DNA from: Oopsacas minuta
Taxonomy: Eukaryota; Porifera; Hexactinellida; Lyssacinosida; Leucopsacidae
Length of the DNA stretch: 46,240 bases
Direction: 5' to 3'
Assembly: GCA_024704765.1 (NCBI GenBank)
Contig: JAKMXF010000010.1
Coordinates: 60,689-106,928, forward strand
Each line of letters opens with the position of its first letter. The first letter of the stretch is position 1. The translations under genes were made by a program, and so were the position numbers. Under the pieces are notes generated by a model. That model saw only the letters and a program-made list of their open reading frames with translations. It was not told the origin of the DNA and searched no databases. Shown here piece after piece: positions 31,714 to 43,008 of this stretch.

Positions 31714-33061
31714 CAGTATGTCCAATAATTATTGCAACACATCATTATTTCTATTTCACCACTGCTGCTATAGTTCTATTTGATAAGTAGTAGTTACTGT
31801 ACTAATATAGAAAGTTAATTGATATCTATTTGAAGATAAATCTGAGCAAACACAATGGGATTATATTTCATGCAAAAGAGGATGACGTCATCATTTAGTA
31901 CCTTTCATCATAAATTAGAAAATTCTCTTACGTTTTAGCTGAATAATTTAGCATTTAGTGTTGATATGGCTCAAGAGGTGATGAGAGAAAAGATCAAAAC
32001 TCTATTGATTGGCAATAAACATACACCTACTGAAATCTCACGCATTTTAGATGTTGATCGAGGGACAGTTTACAGGGTAAAAAAATGGCTTCAAACAAAT
32101 ATGACCCTTGACACAAAAGAGGCGGTGGTAGACCAAATTTACTCGGCAATTCAATAAAATATACAGCTACTCAGTTCATCAAATCGGTTCCAGAGACTAG
32201 TGTACGTAAACTTACAACCAGGGTAGCTAAAACAAAGAAACTGACAGTCAGTAAAAGTACAGCCCATCTTACTCTTCAGAAACTGAAATACTCTAAGCCA
32301 TTTCCTGTCCAGATTCCATTGCTATCTGAAAAAAATGGTCTCTTCAGAATTGAATGGGCACAGAAAACAAATTTAAACTGTGGTGTAGAACTGTGTTTGC
32401 AGATGAAGCCTCTTTCTGGCTTAATCGTGGGACGGTTCGAATGTGGATAAAATCTGGAAAATAACGATCACAAAAGACTACCAAACACTCACCAAAATTA
32501 CACATATGAGCTGCATTTTCGTCTTTCGTTACCTCTCATTGTGCATATTTCGTCAGAATTTGAATGCACAATTTTTTGTTAAGATCCTTGAATGGTATCT
32601 TCTTTCACAGGCTGAGGCTTTCCACGGAAATAGATGGTTTCTCGTCCAGGATAATAATCCAAAGCACCGTTCAAAATTAGCCCAACAATGGATCTCAGAA
32701 AAAATGCCAAATAATGCCTTTCAGTGGCCCAGTCAATCACCAGGCCTTAATCCGATAGAAAATCTATTCGGCTGGTTGAAAAATCAAGTTGCAAACAACA
32801 TGCCAAATCACTAGCTGAGCTTGAAAAGTGTATCTAAGCAATTTGGGATTCTCTCACACCCGAATTTTTGGAACCCTATTGGAAGTCTATGACGCGTAGA
32901 TGTCAGATGGTCGTAGAAAACGATGGAAATAAAATCAAATATTAATCTTTAGTGTATCCTCAACAAGTAGACAAAAAACTAGATCATATACTTTCATATT
33001 TATTGTTTCTGGGTTACACTAAGGAATCTCCCTAGTGTTGCAATAATTATTGGACATACTG
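31714..33061 (+). mobile_element. Tc1/mariner transposon, 1348 bp, inactive
   Basis: Perfect 27-bp inverted ends starting CAGTATGTCCAATAATTATT, flanked by TA (31712-31713 and 33062-33063). It contains a broken transposase. The empty site is confirmed by the inverted arm at about 34235 of the surrounding palindrome. The ends remain identical while the gene is broken, so it was active fairly recently in evolutionary terms or moved by a helper. Confidence 0.92.
31966..32814 (+). pseudogene. Tc1/mariner transposase, several frame breaks
   Basis: The ATG at 31966 opens a helix-turn-helix DNA-binding head (TPTEISRILDVDRGTVYRVK) that stops at 32157. The reading then continues in another frame (SVPETSVRKLTTRVAKTKKL, HLTLQKLKYSKPFPVQ) and in a third with FADEASFWLNRGTV, which holds the first catalytic Asp. 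Stops follow near 32461 and 32507. The last frame (32443-32814) has QDNNPKH, the second Asp, and SPGLNPIENLFGWLK, the catalytic Glu. Counting residues between the second Asp and the Glu gives 35, so DD35E and not the classical DD34E. Non-functional. Confidence 0.85.
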
Positions 33062-33264
33062 TATATTTAGAACAATGTAATTCACAAATATACGTATATG
33101 GCATATATGTTATTGAATTATTTTGTAAGATCAATTATATCACCGTGTGTCCGTTGATTTGTAAATATATTACCCCAGTATAATCGTTGAAAGTATGATT
33201 CTACCTCAATTTGGCCAAATTGTTACTTTATATTCATAAAAACAACAATAAATTCGCATATGAT

Positions 33265-33506
33265 CAGTGATGTTTTCCCAATTTTAGGAGTGGGGGAACG
33301 CTCTATCCACCTATGCGTGGAAAATGTTGTAATAATTAGATGTTAAAATACAAATATTATTACTACTATACTACAAGGAGGAATTACAATATACGACAAC
33401 TACAATTTTGTTTGTTCTGTGCTAGTGATATCTGGGGGAACGTGTCCCCTAGAAGAAATTGTGAGGGGACGGCGTTCCCCTGCGTTCCCCCAGGAAAACA
33501 TCACTG
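33265..33506. mobile_element. 242-bp hAT-type MITE
   Basis: Ends CAGTGATGTTTTCC and its complement, with G/C-rich subterminal GGGGGAACG/CGTTCCCCC. A perfect 8-bp duplication CATATGAT flanks it (33257-33264, 33507-33514). Non-coding. Confidence 0.9.
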
Positions 33507-33717
33507 CATATGATTAATCTGAAAGTGTGAAAATCGGATTCAGCATGTTCGATATATTTAGTGAAGTTTCATTGAATTCTATTACTTCCATGATAAACAC
33601 GATAAATACATATATTGTGAACTAATTTCCAAAATCTCAAAATTTTCCTAAATATTTGCTCTCAACGGCTGCAAAGGGGGTTGATCTTACAAAATATTTC
33701 AATGATATATATGCCAT

Positions 33718-34200
33718 CTAGTCCAGGGTGATGCGAGCCTAATTTTACCTGACCAGGTCAAACCTAATTAGAGTAATATCAGGGCTCTGTCACGGTACAA
33801 CTGGCCCAGCCCATAACTAGTCCGCCTCGTATCAGTTATGGCAACGGCGTATCAGTTGTAGTCAGCCATAACTGGCCCCGGATCAGTTGCGTGACAGCTC
33901 CCAATGAGTTGTGAGTATTCTCTGACTCATTAACATATACTGACAAAATATTCTTTTATTATAAAAGCACAGTAATTTTGAAATAGGATCTGATATTTAA
34001 TTCCAATTCTCATAGTTATTTATTAGGACAAACAAGCGATATGAATCTACGTATAGTTACCAACTATCTAGATTCTAGATCTAGCCACTATTTTCAGTAC
34101 CCAGGCTGTGGTGGTCACCAGGTCACCTGGTCCAAACCTGGCCTGAAAAAACTTCTACCCAGGTTTGACCTGGGCAGATTGCATTACTGGCACGGCCCTG
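33718..34200. mobile_element. about 480-bp CAGGG-ended insertion
   Basis: Inserted in the right arm of the palindrome. GCCAT repeats on both sides (33713-33717, 34201-34205), or an 8-bp GCCATCTA/GCCATATA duplication with one change. CAGGG at 33724 and CCCTG at 34196-34200 form the ends, and CCAGGTCAAACCT recurs inverted inside each end. Likely hAT-type and non-autonomous. Confidence 0.7.
33787..33900. repeat. nested hairpin within the CAGGG-ended insertion
   Basis: CTGTCACGGTACAACTG at the left pairs with CAGTTGCGTGACAG at the right. The inside is rich in repeated TCAGTT/AACTG and GGCCC motifs. Likely a further small insertion. Confidence 0.5.
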
Positions 34201-34330
34201 GCCATATACGTATATTTGTGAATTACATTGTTCTAAATATATTTATATTATAATACTCAAAGGGAAAAATGGATAACTCAAGGCGCAATGCGCCGAGTTT
34301 AAATATATATCTCTAGTAGAATTTGACACA

Positions 34331-35573
34331 GCTGGGCAAACATTTGGAACATGTTCCTAAGCTTGTACCTTATGCCCTGTTAGGGTTAGAGAGGCGACTT
34401 GGATCCCAGAATTATTCCATACCTAGGGTCAAGGGAAATAATTATCACATAAAATGTGTTAGAAATGTGATTATATAATTATAGGAGCAGAGCATTCTAC
34501 ACCTACACACATCTAGCTTAAATAATATCTCTTAAGATATGTAAATAGGGAATAATCTCCCAGGGAAAGATATTAAAGCTCACCGATATTGAACACTGTC
34601 TCACGAATTGTTTAGGCGCCAGATTAGCACATACATCACCTCTATGTATTAGGTAGTGCTGGGTAGTCGGTCTCATTAATTAGAGTATATCAATTAATTT
34701 CTCAAGCTATATGTATTGGGGAAATTCTTACTTCCTTATTGTATCTTCGATAACAATTAAGAATTAGGTTTACTTATTACATTATTCCATCGTTTAGGCG
34801 AAGGGTGCTCAAACGGTAGCCCGAGAGATCTTTTGCTATGGCCTTCGTAACATTTGCATGTATTTTGGGATTATTCTGTCCTCCAAGAAAACGCATATTA
34901 ATTTGTGAAGAAATACTAGTCGTTTAACCATATTTCTATCTTACCGGCATAACTCTTCAATTCTAGTTAATATAATGGGAGTATAACCGTTATCTTCAGT
35001 ATATCAATAATTACTAAGGATGTATGATGTATTAGGGTAAGTAAATTGACATAAAGTCATACACGACACGGTACTGCTATGAGCTAATTAGTATACCTCA
35101 GAAAGTGTCTTTAGTAATGTCTCTTAGTAGACTTAGGTTAGCTATAAGTAGGAGCAGTTCTACATTAGATTGTTTGTCTAATTTGTTTGTTATTTCTATA
35201 TACTACTTACTCAGTATTGCTTTAGCATTATTCTATAGTCTTAACAGTGCCATGCCATTTTGACCGGATTAACCGGTGGAGTCTACTGTATTTTATTTTT
35301 GCTGTATTACAATTCTAGATACTTTCCTAAGGTGTGAAATGATTAAAATTGATCTGACTGAACTAACCGTATCGTCTCCTATAGTTATGAGATAGACAAA
35401 TGGAATTTAGTTTAGTGATATATACTAAGAGCTACTATTTTCCGTTTTCTCTTAACAGCTTAACTGTTTCCATTCCTGTAACTATTTGATAAGTAATAAT
35501 TCAATTATCATTACTCAGGTTACTCTTATTTATATAATAATTCTATTCAACAAAAACATACGTAGATTGTATA
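34331..35573. other. no gene recognised
   Basis: AT-rich upstream region of the TRAF gene. A lone MITE-like end (GTGGAGTCTACTGTA) lies at about 35276-35290. No coding pattern. Confidence 0.5.
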
Positions 35574-37175
35574 ATGGCAGAGAAGATAACAGACTCAGAA
35601 GGGAGAGAGGACTTGGTGTACATAAAGACAGAGGATGGTAGCTACAGAGGCTGGAGGGTTGATTTGTTGGTAGAAAACTTATCAAGCAAAATGGAACTGA
35701 AACTATTGGTATGTGCCTTATGTAATGGATTGTTAAGAGATGCTTGTCTCTATGAAGAAGAATTGAGGTGTGGTGTGTGCATTCCTGAGGGTGTAGCATG
35801 GCAACCAGTAAAGATGAACCGTGAAATTGTCTCCGATAAAATTGTTGTTATTTGTTGTTATTTCCAAATGTTTGTTTGTGTTTACAGATGAGTTATTTAT
35901 TTGTAGATTAGTTGTCCCCTAAAGAAGAGAGGGTGTGAATGGAGTGACACAGTGACTACAGCAATACACCACCTGGAAGAATGTGAGTTCTTTCCTGTAC
36001 TGTGTCCTCTGGGTTGTGTCTGTTTAGAAGGAGAGAGGAAAGGGAAAGTTCTGAAACTGGAGAAGAGACAGATTCCAGAACACCAGAGTGACTCGTGTCC
36101 CTTAAGAGAACTGGTGTGTGAATTCTGTGTGAATAATGTGAAGGCCTGTGAGATGAATCCTCATTTGGAGGACTGTGAGCACTTTCCAGTTCCTTGTCCG
36201 AATGAATGTGTGAGGGAAGGAGAGGAAGTGACCAGACAATTGAAGAGGAGAGATGTTCCTGTCCATCTTACTGACGTGTGTCCTCTACAGAAAGTAGAGT
36301 GTCCTTATTGGCTTTATGGATGTAGGGAGGAGATGGAGAGGAGAGAGCTGGATCTTCATGAAAGAGAATTCATGCACATTCACTACAGATTATCGATGGC
36401 TGATATGAAACTGAAACACATTGGAACATCTAAACTATTGCAAGACAAACTTGATACAGCAACCCAGAGGATACTACTAGTCGAAAATATGTGTGAAAGC
36501 AAAAGCAAAGAGCTATCAGAACTCACACAAAAACAAATAGTAACCAATGATAAACTGGATGAAGCAACCAGGAAGATTGCTTTCTTACAAAATGAAAATG
36601 CAAGTCTAACCGAAGAGCTAGCTGCAGCAAATACCAAAATCGAGAATTTTGAGAGACACATTACTATGAAGAATTCAGAACTGGAATCAGTCAAATCAAT
36701 TCTTTTTTCTTATACACCTCTACCTCTACCTACAGGACAATTGGAGTGGAAGATTCAAGGTGTTAAACAGAAGATAGAAAACAAAGAGAATACTTTCACT
36801 GATCCATTCTATGTAGGTTTATACAAGTGCCAGGACTGTATTCAATGGAATAGAATGGATACAGGTAAAGTAGCTGTTTATATTCATATTATGAAAGGAG
36901 GTTATGATGATAAACTACACTGGCCTATCAGATACAAATTTACGTTTATTCTACTCAATCACATTAACAGTAATAATAATTATGAATACACTGAGCAAGT
37001 AACTAAGGAATATTTGGAGAATTTTGCTGATTGCTTCAAGAGACCTACTTAGCTGAGAAATGAAGGTTTAGGAACTTATTCATTCATTTCAAACACTGAA
37101 ATATTAGAAGCTAAATATTGTAAAGAAGACAGCATAACTCTTCTAATTAAAATAGAATTGTTACCAGCATTATAA
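35574..37175 (+). pseudogene. TRAF-like protein, inverted paralogue of 1551-2946, premature stop
   Basis: Exon 1 is 35574-35843, the intron 35844-35906 and exon 2 from 35907; the last conserved codon and stop are at 37173-37175. Domain order: degenerate RING-like cluster, TRAF zinc fingers (CPLKKRGCEW, CEFCVNNVKACE, CPYWLYGC), a long coiled coil of about 110 residues (DKLDEATRKIAFLQNENASL), and a MATH domain (KGGYDDKLHWPIRYK). A CAG-to-TAG change at 37050 removes the final 41 residues, including the last MATH strand; the lost tail is otherwise in frame. The splice donor, GTAGTT in the paralogue, is GTTGTT here. Both changes look recent. If expressed, it would give a protein of about 471 residues that binds partners poorly and could act as a decoy; that is inference. 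Flanks on both sides match the minus-strand gene. Confidence 0.78.
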
Positions 37176-37839
37176 CTTTATTTGTATTTTTGTTTACTAC
37201 TTACTCAGAATGTATTTACCTGAACATTAGTATATTGATTATTTCCATTATTCATAACTAACACAGATTATTTCCTTTTCTAAATATTCTATAGTCTATT
37301 AAATGCTTCCAACAGTTTTCTTAATTTGTAACTTTGAAGCTCCGTTTTGGCCCGATTAACCTGTGTGTCTATTTCATTTTTGCTGTATAACATTTCTGTA
37401 TTCATCACTTCTACTCCTATTGATATCATTATACAAATTTGTTATTACTATACTTGTCTCCCGTCACTAACCTAATAATCAACAACGAAATAATTAACAA
37501 ACAAGTAAACAGCGTTGTCATACTCATATTTCTATGGAATGAAACCACCTCTAAGTGGCCAGCTGGCGAGTATTTCTCATAACAGCAATTTTATCATACT
37601 TCAGCCACAATTCTTAGAATTTCATTTTCGGCGCCGATTATTATGAATAAATTTAAAGTGAAATCCAGAAAACGGACGATGCGGTTAATAGAGCGCAGTT
37701 ATTAGAAATACCATATAAGGGCCTTGGTTACAAGAATGTACTAAAGGAGTGTGAGAACCGCGCGAGTTTTAGTAAATGGGATTTGCTAACTTCTCACAAT
37801 GTATTGCTAGAACACTTTCGTTATTTATCCCCAGGACAT
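37176..37839. other. TRAF 3' flank, then no gene recognised
   Basis: 37176-37280 matches the 3' flank of the TRAF gene at 1551 (CCTGAACATTAGTATATTGA). The remainder holds no frame or repeat that I can support. Confidence 0.5.
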
Positions 37840-39012
37840 TTAGGTGGCTTCTTTGTCTTGTTTGCGCTTGTTAACACCTACAATGATTTCCATTCCTGAA
37901 TCAATCCGAGCCTATCTCTCTGTAGCGTCATTTTCAATCATTAGCTTAGGTATACCGGCGGTTACAGCTGATGCCATCTCCCCTTCTTCCTCGAATCGGG
38001 TGATTGTCTCCTTCGCTCGGTCGCATAATTGGCCCGTTTATGTCTCCATGAAATATGAGCCCCCAGGGGTCTGCTACCCGCCCTATTCCTGTCTCCTCCT
38101 GGATGGCAATCTGAGTATTCCTTGCTAACCTGGCACTAAAAGGTATCGGGAGTGCTAGAACTTCATCGAATGAATTCGTCTGGAGGGATTGTGCACCCCC
38201 GGAAACGTCGGCCATCGCTTCGATACATGTCCTTATGACTGTAGTATAATGGTCCTTAGCTGTGAGGCACCATCCGGAGGTCTGGCAGTGTGTCCGTAAG
38301 GTTAGAGACTATGTGTCAGTCGTGTCGGACTTATCCCGGACTAGTTGAGAGCAGAGTCTCCTCGCAGCCGTCAGTTTTGCTATTTCCATATAGAAATTCA
38401 TTCCAATTCCAAAGAAGAACGATAGTCGCGGAGCGAACTTGTCGATATCTATCCCCGCTTTCCATCAGGTCCGACAGTACTCCAGCCCGTCTCCGAGGGT
38501 CAGGGCAAGCTCCAGGTCAGTGTCAGCCCCTGCCTCCTGTATATGATACCCTGATATAGAGATTGAGTTGCATCGGGACATATTCTGTGAGGTGAATGAT
38601 AATATATCACCTACTATTTGCATCGAAGGATCCGGGGACTATATATAGGTGTTCCTAACCATGAACTCCTTTAGGATATCATTCTGTATGGTACCTGATA
38701 ATAGACCCATAGGTACACCGGTCTCCTCAGCACCTACAATATACATTCCTAAGACAGGTAGAACCACACCATTCATTGTCATGGATACTGACACATTTTC
38801 AAGAGTTATGCTATCAAATAGTTGTTTCATGCCTCGACTCTATCCACTGCCACTCCTACCATTCCTACGTCACCTGTTACACGGGATTGTCCGAATCGTA
38901 GCCTCTATGTGTCGGGGTGTCGAATGCGACACTAAGGCCCTGCTACCCAGCGGCCAGATTCTGTTTATACAATGTATTGCTCTCTTCGACAGTACTAAAC
39001 CGTCCTTTCTCA
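37840..39012 (-). pseudogene. methylmalonyl-CoA mutase fragment, intronless, GC-richer than surroundings
   Basis: Right-to-left reading follows methylmalonyl-CoA mutase (B12-dependent, methylmalonyl-CoA to succinyl-CoA). In order it shows [192 protein letters not shown] and ARIDSGMEIIVGVNK. About 390 residues of the catalytic TIM barrel are present. The N-terminal ~100 residues and the whole C-terminal B12 domain are missing. Several nonsense codons and frameshifts. No introns interrupt it, so it is either a processed copy or DNA from a bacterium. Confidence 0.88.
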
Positions 39013-39178
39013 TTAAGATTTAGTCTAGCCGTTATTGGTAAATTCGCAATTTACAGAAACAATTTACAGGAACGACGATGTGTTAGTATACTAATATACT
39101 AAGTAGACCATTTTAGAACTGAGCCACTATACTAGCAATAGTATTAGTAGTCACTGTAAAATCCAGAAATATCCAACA

Positions 39179-39424
39179 CAGTCAAACTTGTCTATAACGG
39201 CGGCCAATGGGACTAACCAAAAGTGACTGTTATAGACATAATAGAAAGGTAGTTATATATTGGATGTGACAATTAGGACAGGTGACTGGCAAATAATATA
39301 ATACAAAGGAAGTAGTTAATGGTTGTATTCTAAGGGACTTTCAAAAGTGGACATTATGGTCAGGTGACTGCTATATAATTTGCCCGATAGATATAGGAAG
39401 TGGAAGTTATAGACAGGTTTAGTT
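39179..39424. mobile_element. about 246-bp inverted-repeat element, degenerate
   Basis: The left end CAGTCAAACTTGTCTATAAC pairs with the complement of AGTTATAGACAGGTTTAGTT near 39404-39424. Between them TGACTG-containing units recur in degenerate form (for example TGACTGTTATAGACAT, TGACTGGCAAATA, TGACTGCTATATA). Old MITE with internal repeats. Confidence 0.55.
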
Positions 39425-39641
39425 CCAGTAAGAGACCAAAGATGGTGTCTGCTATGTACATGAGACCGTTAATGTATTCAGATATATTGGGTATCACTTA
39501 GAATAAGACTTGTCAGTCAATTCGTAATTTTGGTGAAATTATTATTTATGCATACATTTGTGGTACAGGAATTATTAATATAAATAGAGTGAAATATGAT
39601 AATTTAATTACAAAACAAATATGTAAATAACAACAATATAA

Positions 39642-40806
39642 TTAATATATATTTATTGCATTATCAACAAAACTAGCACAAATAATATCAAAGTTATTAT
39701 TAACAACTATTCCTGTAGGATTATTACATATAATTTTGTGTATCAGCTGTCCATCTTTAGTAAATATATTAATTGAATTTCCATAATAATCACTAATTAC
39801 AATATTATTATACAAATCAAAACACAAAAATACCTCCTTTTCCATTTTCTAATTTTATGAAACTTTTCAATAAATCACCTGATTTAGAGAATATGTGAAT
39901 ATTATTAATCTCATTATTGTCTGCTACAAATATGATATTATTATTTATTTTGACGTCACGTGGAGTTCTGAGTTTGTCTTTTCCTATTTCTCTAATATAT
40001 TCTAAATCAGAGCTGAATACTGCAATTCTATTATAATCAGAATCTGCAACTAACACTTCTCCATTTGTATCAGTTGTTAGACCAAAAGGGGCACCAACAC
40101 CTTCCTTAACACTCTTAATTAATTTGTAATTTGTTTTAGAGAATTTAAATATATAACAAAATATCCAATCACTTACAAACACCCATTCCTTATGTAATGC
40201 TATATCGTGTGGATAATGTAGCTGCCCCTTACCAAATTCATGAATGAACTTTCCCTCTGTAGAGAAGATATGTATTCTCTTATTGTTTGTATCTGCTATA
40301 TAGATCTTATCTCCATCTATAGCTAATCCACGAGGGCAATACAGCTCTCCTTTCTTACTCCCCTTACCCCCAATACTTCTGATATGCTCGGGCTTGTTTC
40401 TGTATAGTACAGTTATATGCTGAATAGACCCCAACTTCTCCAGCTGTTTTAGGAGAGAGTCTAGACCCTCAGTATTGAGGGAAGGGATTGGGATAGGTGA
40501 TTCATTTTCGCATTTGTGTATTTCAGCTCTTGTTTGCCTCATCTGTTCTTCTTGAAACTTTACTACTTCGTTCTGTTGAATGCTAGTTTCCATTAATTGT
40601 TGGATTAGCTTCTCCAGGTCTGCTACTTGTTTCTTTCTAGTATTCTCCATTCTTAGATAGTCCTGCTTGATATCGAACAGCTGCACAAGCAGCTGATCTC
40701 TCCTCACTGTCGCAATCCTAATTATCTTCTCGAACGTGGAATGGATCAGTTGTTCCGCTAGTTCGAAATGGTTAGTAGGAATTTCATCTGGGTATTTGGT
40801 GGCCAT
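39642..40806 (-). pseudogene. coiled-coil/NHL-repeat protein, copy D, single frameshift
   Basis: The ATG at 40806 opens MATKYPDEIPTNHFELAEQL. A 329-codon frame covers the full coiled coil and most NHL repeats (KGELYCPRGLAIDGDKIYIA, PHDIALHKEWVFVSDW, FGLTTDTNGEVLVADSDYN). Near 39835 one small indel in the run coding for ENGKGG shifts the frame into a stop. The true ending (FLCFDLYNNIV ... INIY) continues in the next frame to 39642. Everything else is intact, so the damage is very recent or a sequencing error. If real, the product would lack the last one to two NHL repeats, which would open the propeller. Flanks match the other copies. Confidence 0.82.
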
Positions 40807-40848
40807 TTGTTTGTTGTTCTGTTTATGATTATTCTCATTTACAGACTG

Positions 40849-40856
40849 TATTTATA
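40849..40856 (-). promoter_or_regulatory. candidate TATA box of NHL copy D
   Basis: TATAAATA on the minus strand 43 bases before the ATG, at the position conserved in the other copies. The block up to about 41030 is also shared; to 41284 I see nothing further. Confidence 0.55.
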
Positions 40857-41284
40857 CAAGTTGTACGTGAATAGAAGTTACAACTGATCACATTTCCTTA
40901 AACTCTACCACGAGACTATTGTCTAACAGAATTACGGATGTGTTAGGTCAAATAGCTTTCAACATGTAAATTAGTTCCAGTTATAACTACCCACATTCCT
41001 TTCATAGGATTAGTTGCTATTCTGAATTTTGCATATATTTATACATGAGTAGCGCATGCGCTGTATTAATATATAATTGGAATTTTGGAAAAAGTAAGCT
41101 CTCAGATACCATCCTATTATAGTGTAATTAAATCCGAAGGTACTGCTATTTATTTTTGACTTTTGTTACTTATTTCTACTTCCTTTATTAGCAAAATCCC
41201 TAAATATGTTTCTCAATTAACTTTATACTTTACTCAATGAGTGTTTCCTCTTGATTTCTCATTCTGCACCCTTGATTAGCCAAA

Positions 41285-42990
41285 ATGCCAAAGATCCCCA
41301 AATTGACAAAGGCTAATGCTATAATGGTACTGACAGACATATTGTCTGAGTTTCGTTCAGTAACTGGTTAATATGCCGGAGCTGTATTTTCATGGCATGG
41401 AAAGCTTGGCTCTTTGGGTCCAGAAAAATTTCAAACCTATATCACTGAGAATAGCGCTGAAATATCAAGAACTCTACTGACTAACCAAATATCTACAAGT
41501 ACGTCAGCGTCATCAAAGCCTGTTCGTGATCACGAAATCCTCAAGCTATTAGATGGAGATATATCTGGCTATAATGTACAGGGACTGCGAAGACTTGTTT
41601 CTGCGATTATAAAAGTTTCAACTGGTAAGTCAACGGTGTGAATTTATATAATTATATGGGTTGCTGATTATATAGCTCTGTATTTTAGGGAAAGGTATGT
41701 TTTTTTGGAATGATCCTTCTCTCAAACCACCTTTTTGGCCCGAAAGAGTCCCTTTCGAAAACATAAAAAGCGCATGTAAGATTCATCTGCGTATGATAAT
41801 AGAATCATATAAGGATTACTCTATGAAAGCGCGAGTTTCAGTTCGCCCTCAATCTCAGAAGTCTCCAAGCTCTTCTCAAGCATCGCGACATGATTTCTAC
41901 CGTGACCGATCTAGATCTCCTCTTGATTTCGCTAGAGATGTAATACACCAAGAATCTGATGTAGTTACTAGTGATGATTCCTTCGATGAGCTTTTTCAGC
42001 AACCCATTATCGCTTCGAACAAACCAATTCCAGATCCTCAAACACCTACCCCAACTTCCAGTCTGGTGACATTACTCGGAGTTAAGCCATTGGATCCTAT
42101 TCAAATAATCACTCCTTCCATTAGTTTAAATGAGAAAAACTTGTCAATTTCCGAATTGTCAAGTCGTAATACTTTTCTAACAGGCACCACCATTAATGCA
42201 TTCTGTGTAAGTTTATTATACATTGAAATTCAATCCGTTTTGTTAGCAAATATTCTCATACCATATATGTATTTGTAGACATTACTGAAGAAGAATTTCC
42301 CCCATTTACAGGGACTTCAGATACTATTCTCTCCGAAGTGAGTTTCTCGGTTTAAATTTTTGAATTGTAAATCAATATTTGATATTCAATTAATTCTTAG
42401 AATCGTCAATTCGTCAAAGCTCCTCGTCCTAGTATACAGCTGCATCACGATGGCGCACTTCACTGGGTTTGCTCCAGTATTGATGTTGAAGGGCATGTAA
42501 CTTTATATGATTTGCTATCTACTGGGAGAATATCTGGTGAATTAGCTGTGCAATTGGCCTTTCTATATGGGAATGATGCTGATCATGAGCTGAAAGCCAC
42601 CCTTGCTCCTATTCAGCAGCAAAGAGGTGGGGCGGATTGTGGTTTATTTGCAGCTTACAGTCTGTTTAACAATAGCAACGGGAGGCGACCCAACCCAAGT
42701 ATACTGGAAACAGTCAAGAATGAGATCTCACCTAACTGATTGTTTTAACAGCGAAATTTTAACACCCTTTCCTAAGATAGAAAGCATAGTATTACTATCT
42801 CGCCTGACTACAAATCTAGGGACAGATTTAAAGATAAAGTTATGGTGTTTGTGTCATCTACCCAGTTGCGCGCCAAAAAATATGATTGAATGTCCCAAAT
42901 GTCTTAAATAGTTCCACAAACCATGTGTAGGACTTGAAGATATTGACAAAGACATTGATAACTTTTATTGTCACAATTGTCGTGACTCTT
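41285..42990 (+). pseudogene. Ulp1-like (C48) protease with PHD finger, transposon-associated
   Basis: Exon 1 from ATG 41285 (MPKIPKLTKANAIMVLTDIL) has one in-frame stop near 41369. The intron 41625-41688 (64 bp, GTAAGT/TTTTAG) joins to GKGMFFWNDPSLKPPFWPER, a Ser-rich linker, then a second intron from 42207 (GTAAGT). Next come LLKKNFPHLQGLQ and the protease core: IQLHHDGALHWV (catalytic His), VTLYDLL (Asp) and QQQRGGADCGLFAAYSLF (Gln and Cys). After a frameshift near 42685 come MRSHLTDCFNSEILTPFP and a PHD finger (CLCHLP, MIECPKC, a stop, FHKPCVG, FYCHNC). This Ulp1 plus PHD layout is common in proteins carried by animal DNA transposons. It converges on the KDZ relic at 43009. Broken, so not a working SUMO-type protease. 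Confidence 0.7.
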
Positions 42991-43008
42991 CTAACATATA
43001 CACTATTT

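Larger units (their letters stand above)
31600..34330. mobile_element. palindromic element broken up by three later insertions
   Basis: Left arm: about 31600-31713 continuing at 33062-33135 (AGAACAATGTAATTCACAAA, ATACGTATATGGC). Right arm: the same sequence inverted at 33681-33717 and 34201-34330 (TTGATCTTACAAAATA; CATATACGTATATTTGTGAA). The left arm is split exactly by the mariner at 31714-33061. The right arm is split by the insertion 33718-34200, and the central loop holds a hAT MITE (33265-33506). Each arm therefore gives the empty site of the insertion in the other. The outer ends are diverged and approximate. Confidence 0.72.

Noticed and set aside
36383-36694. 103-codon minus frame opposite the coiled coil
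   Set aside because: Antisense of a repetitive coiled-coil sequence, a common artefact.
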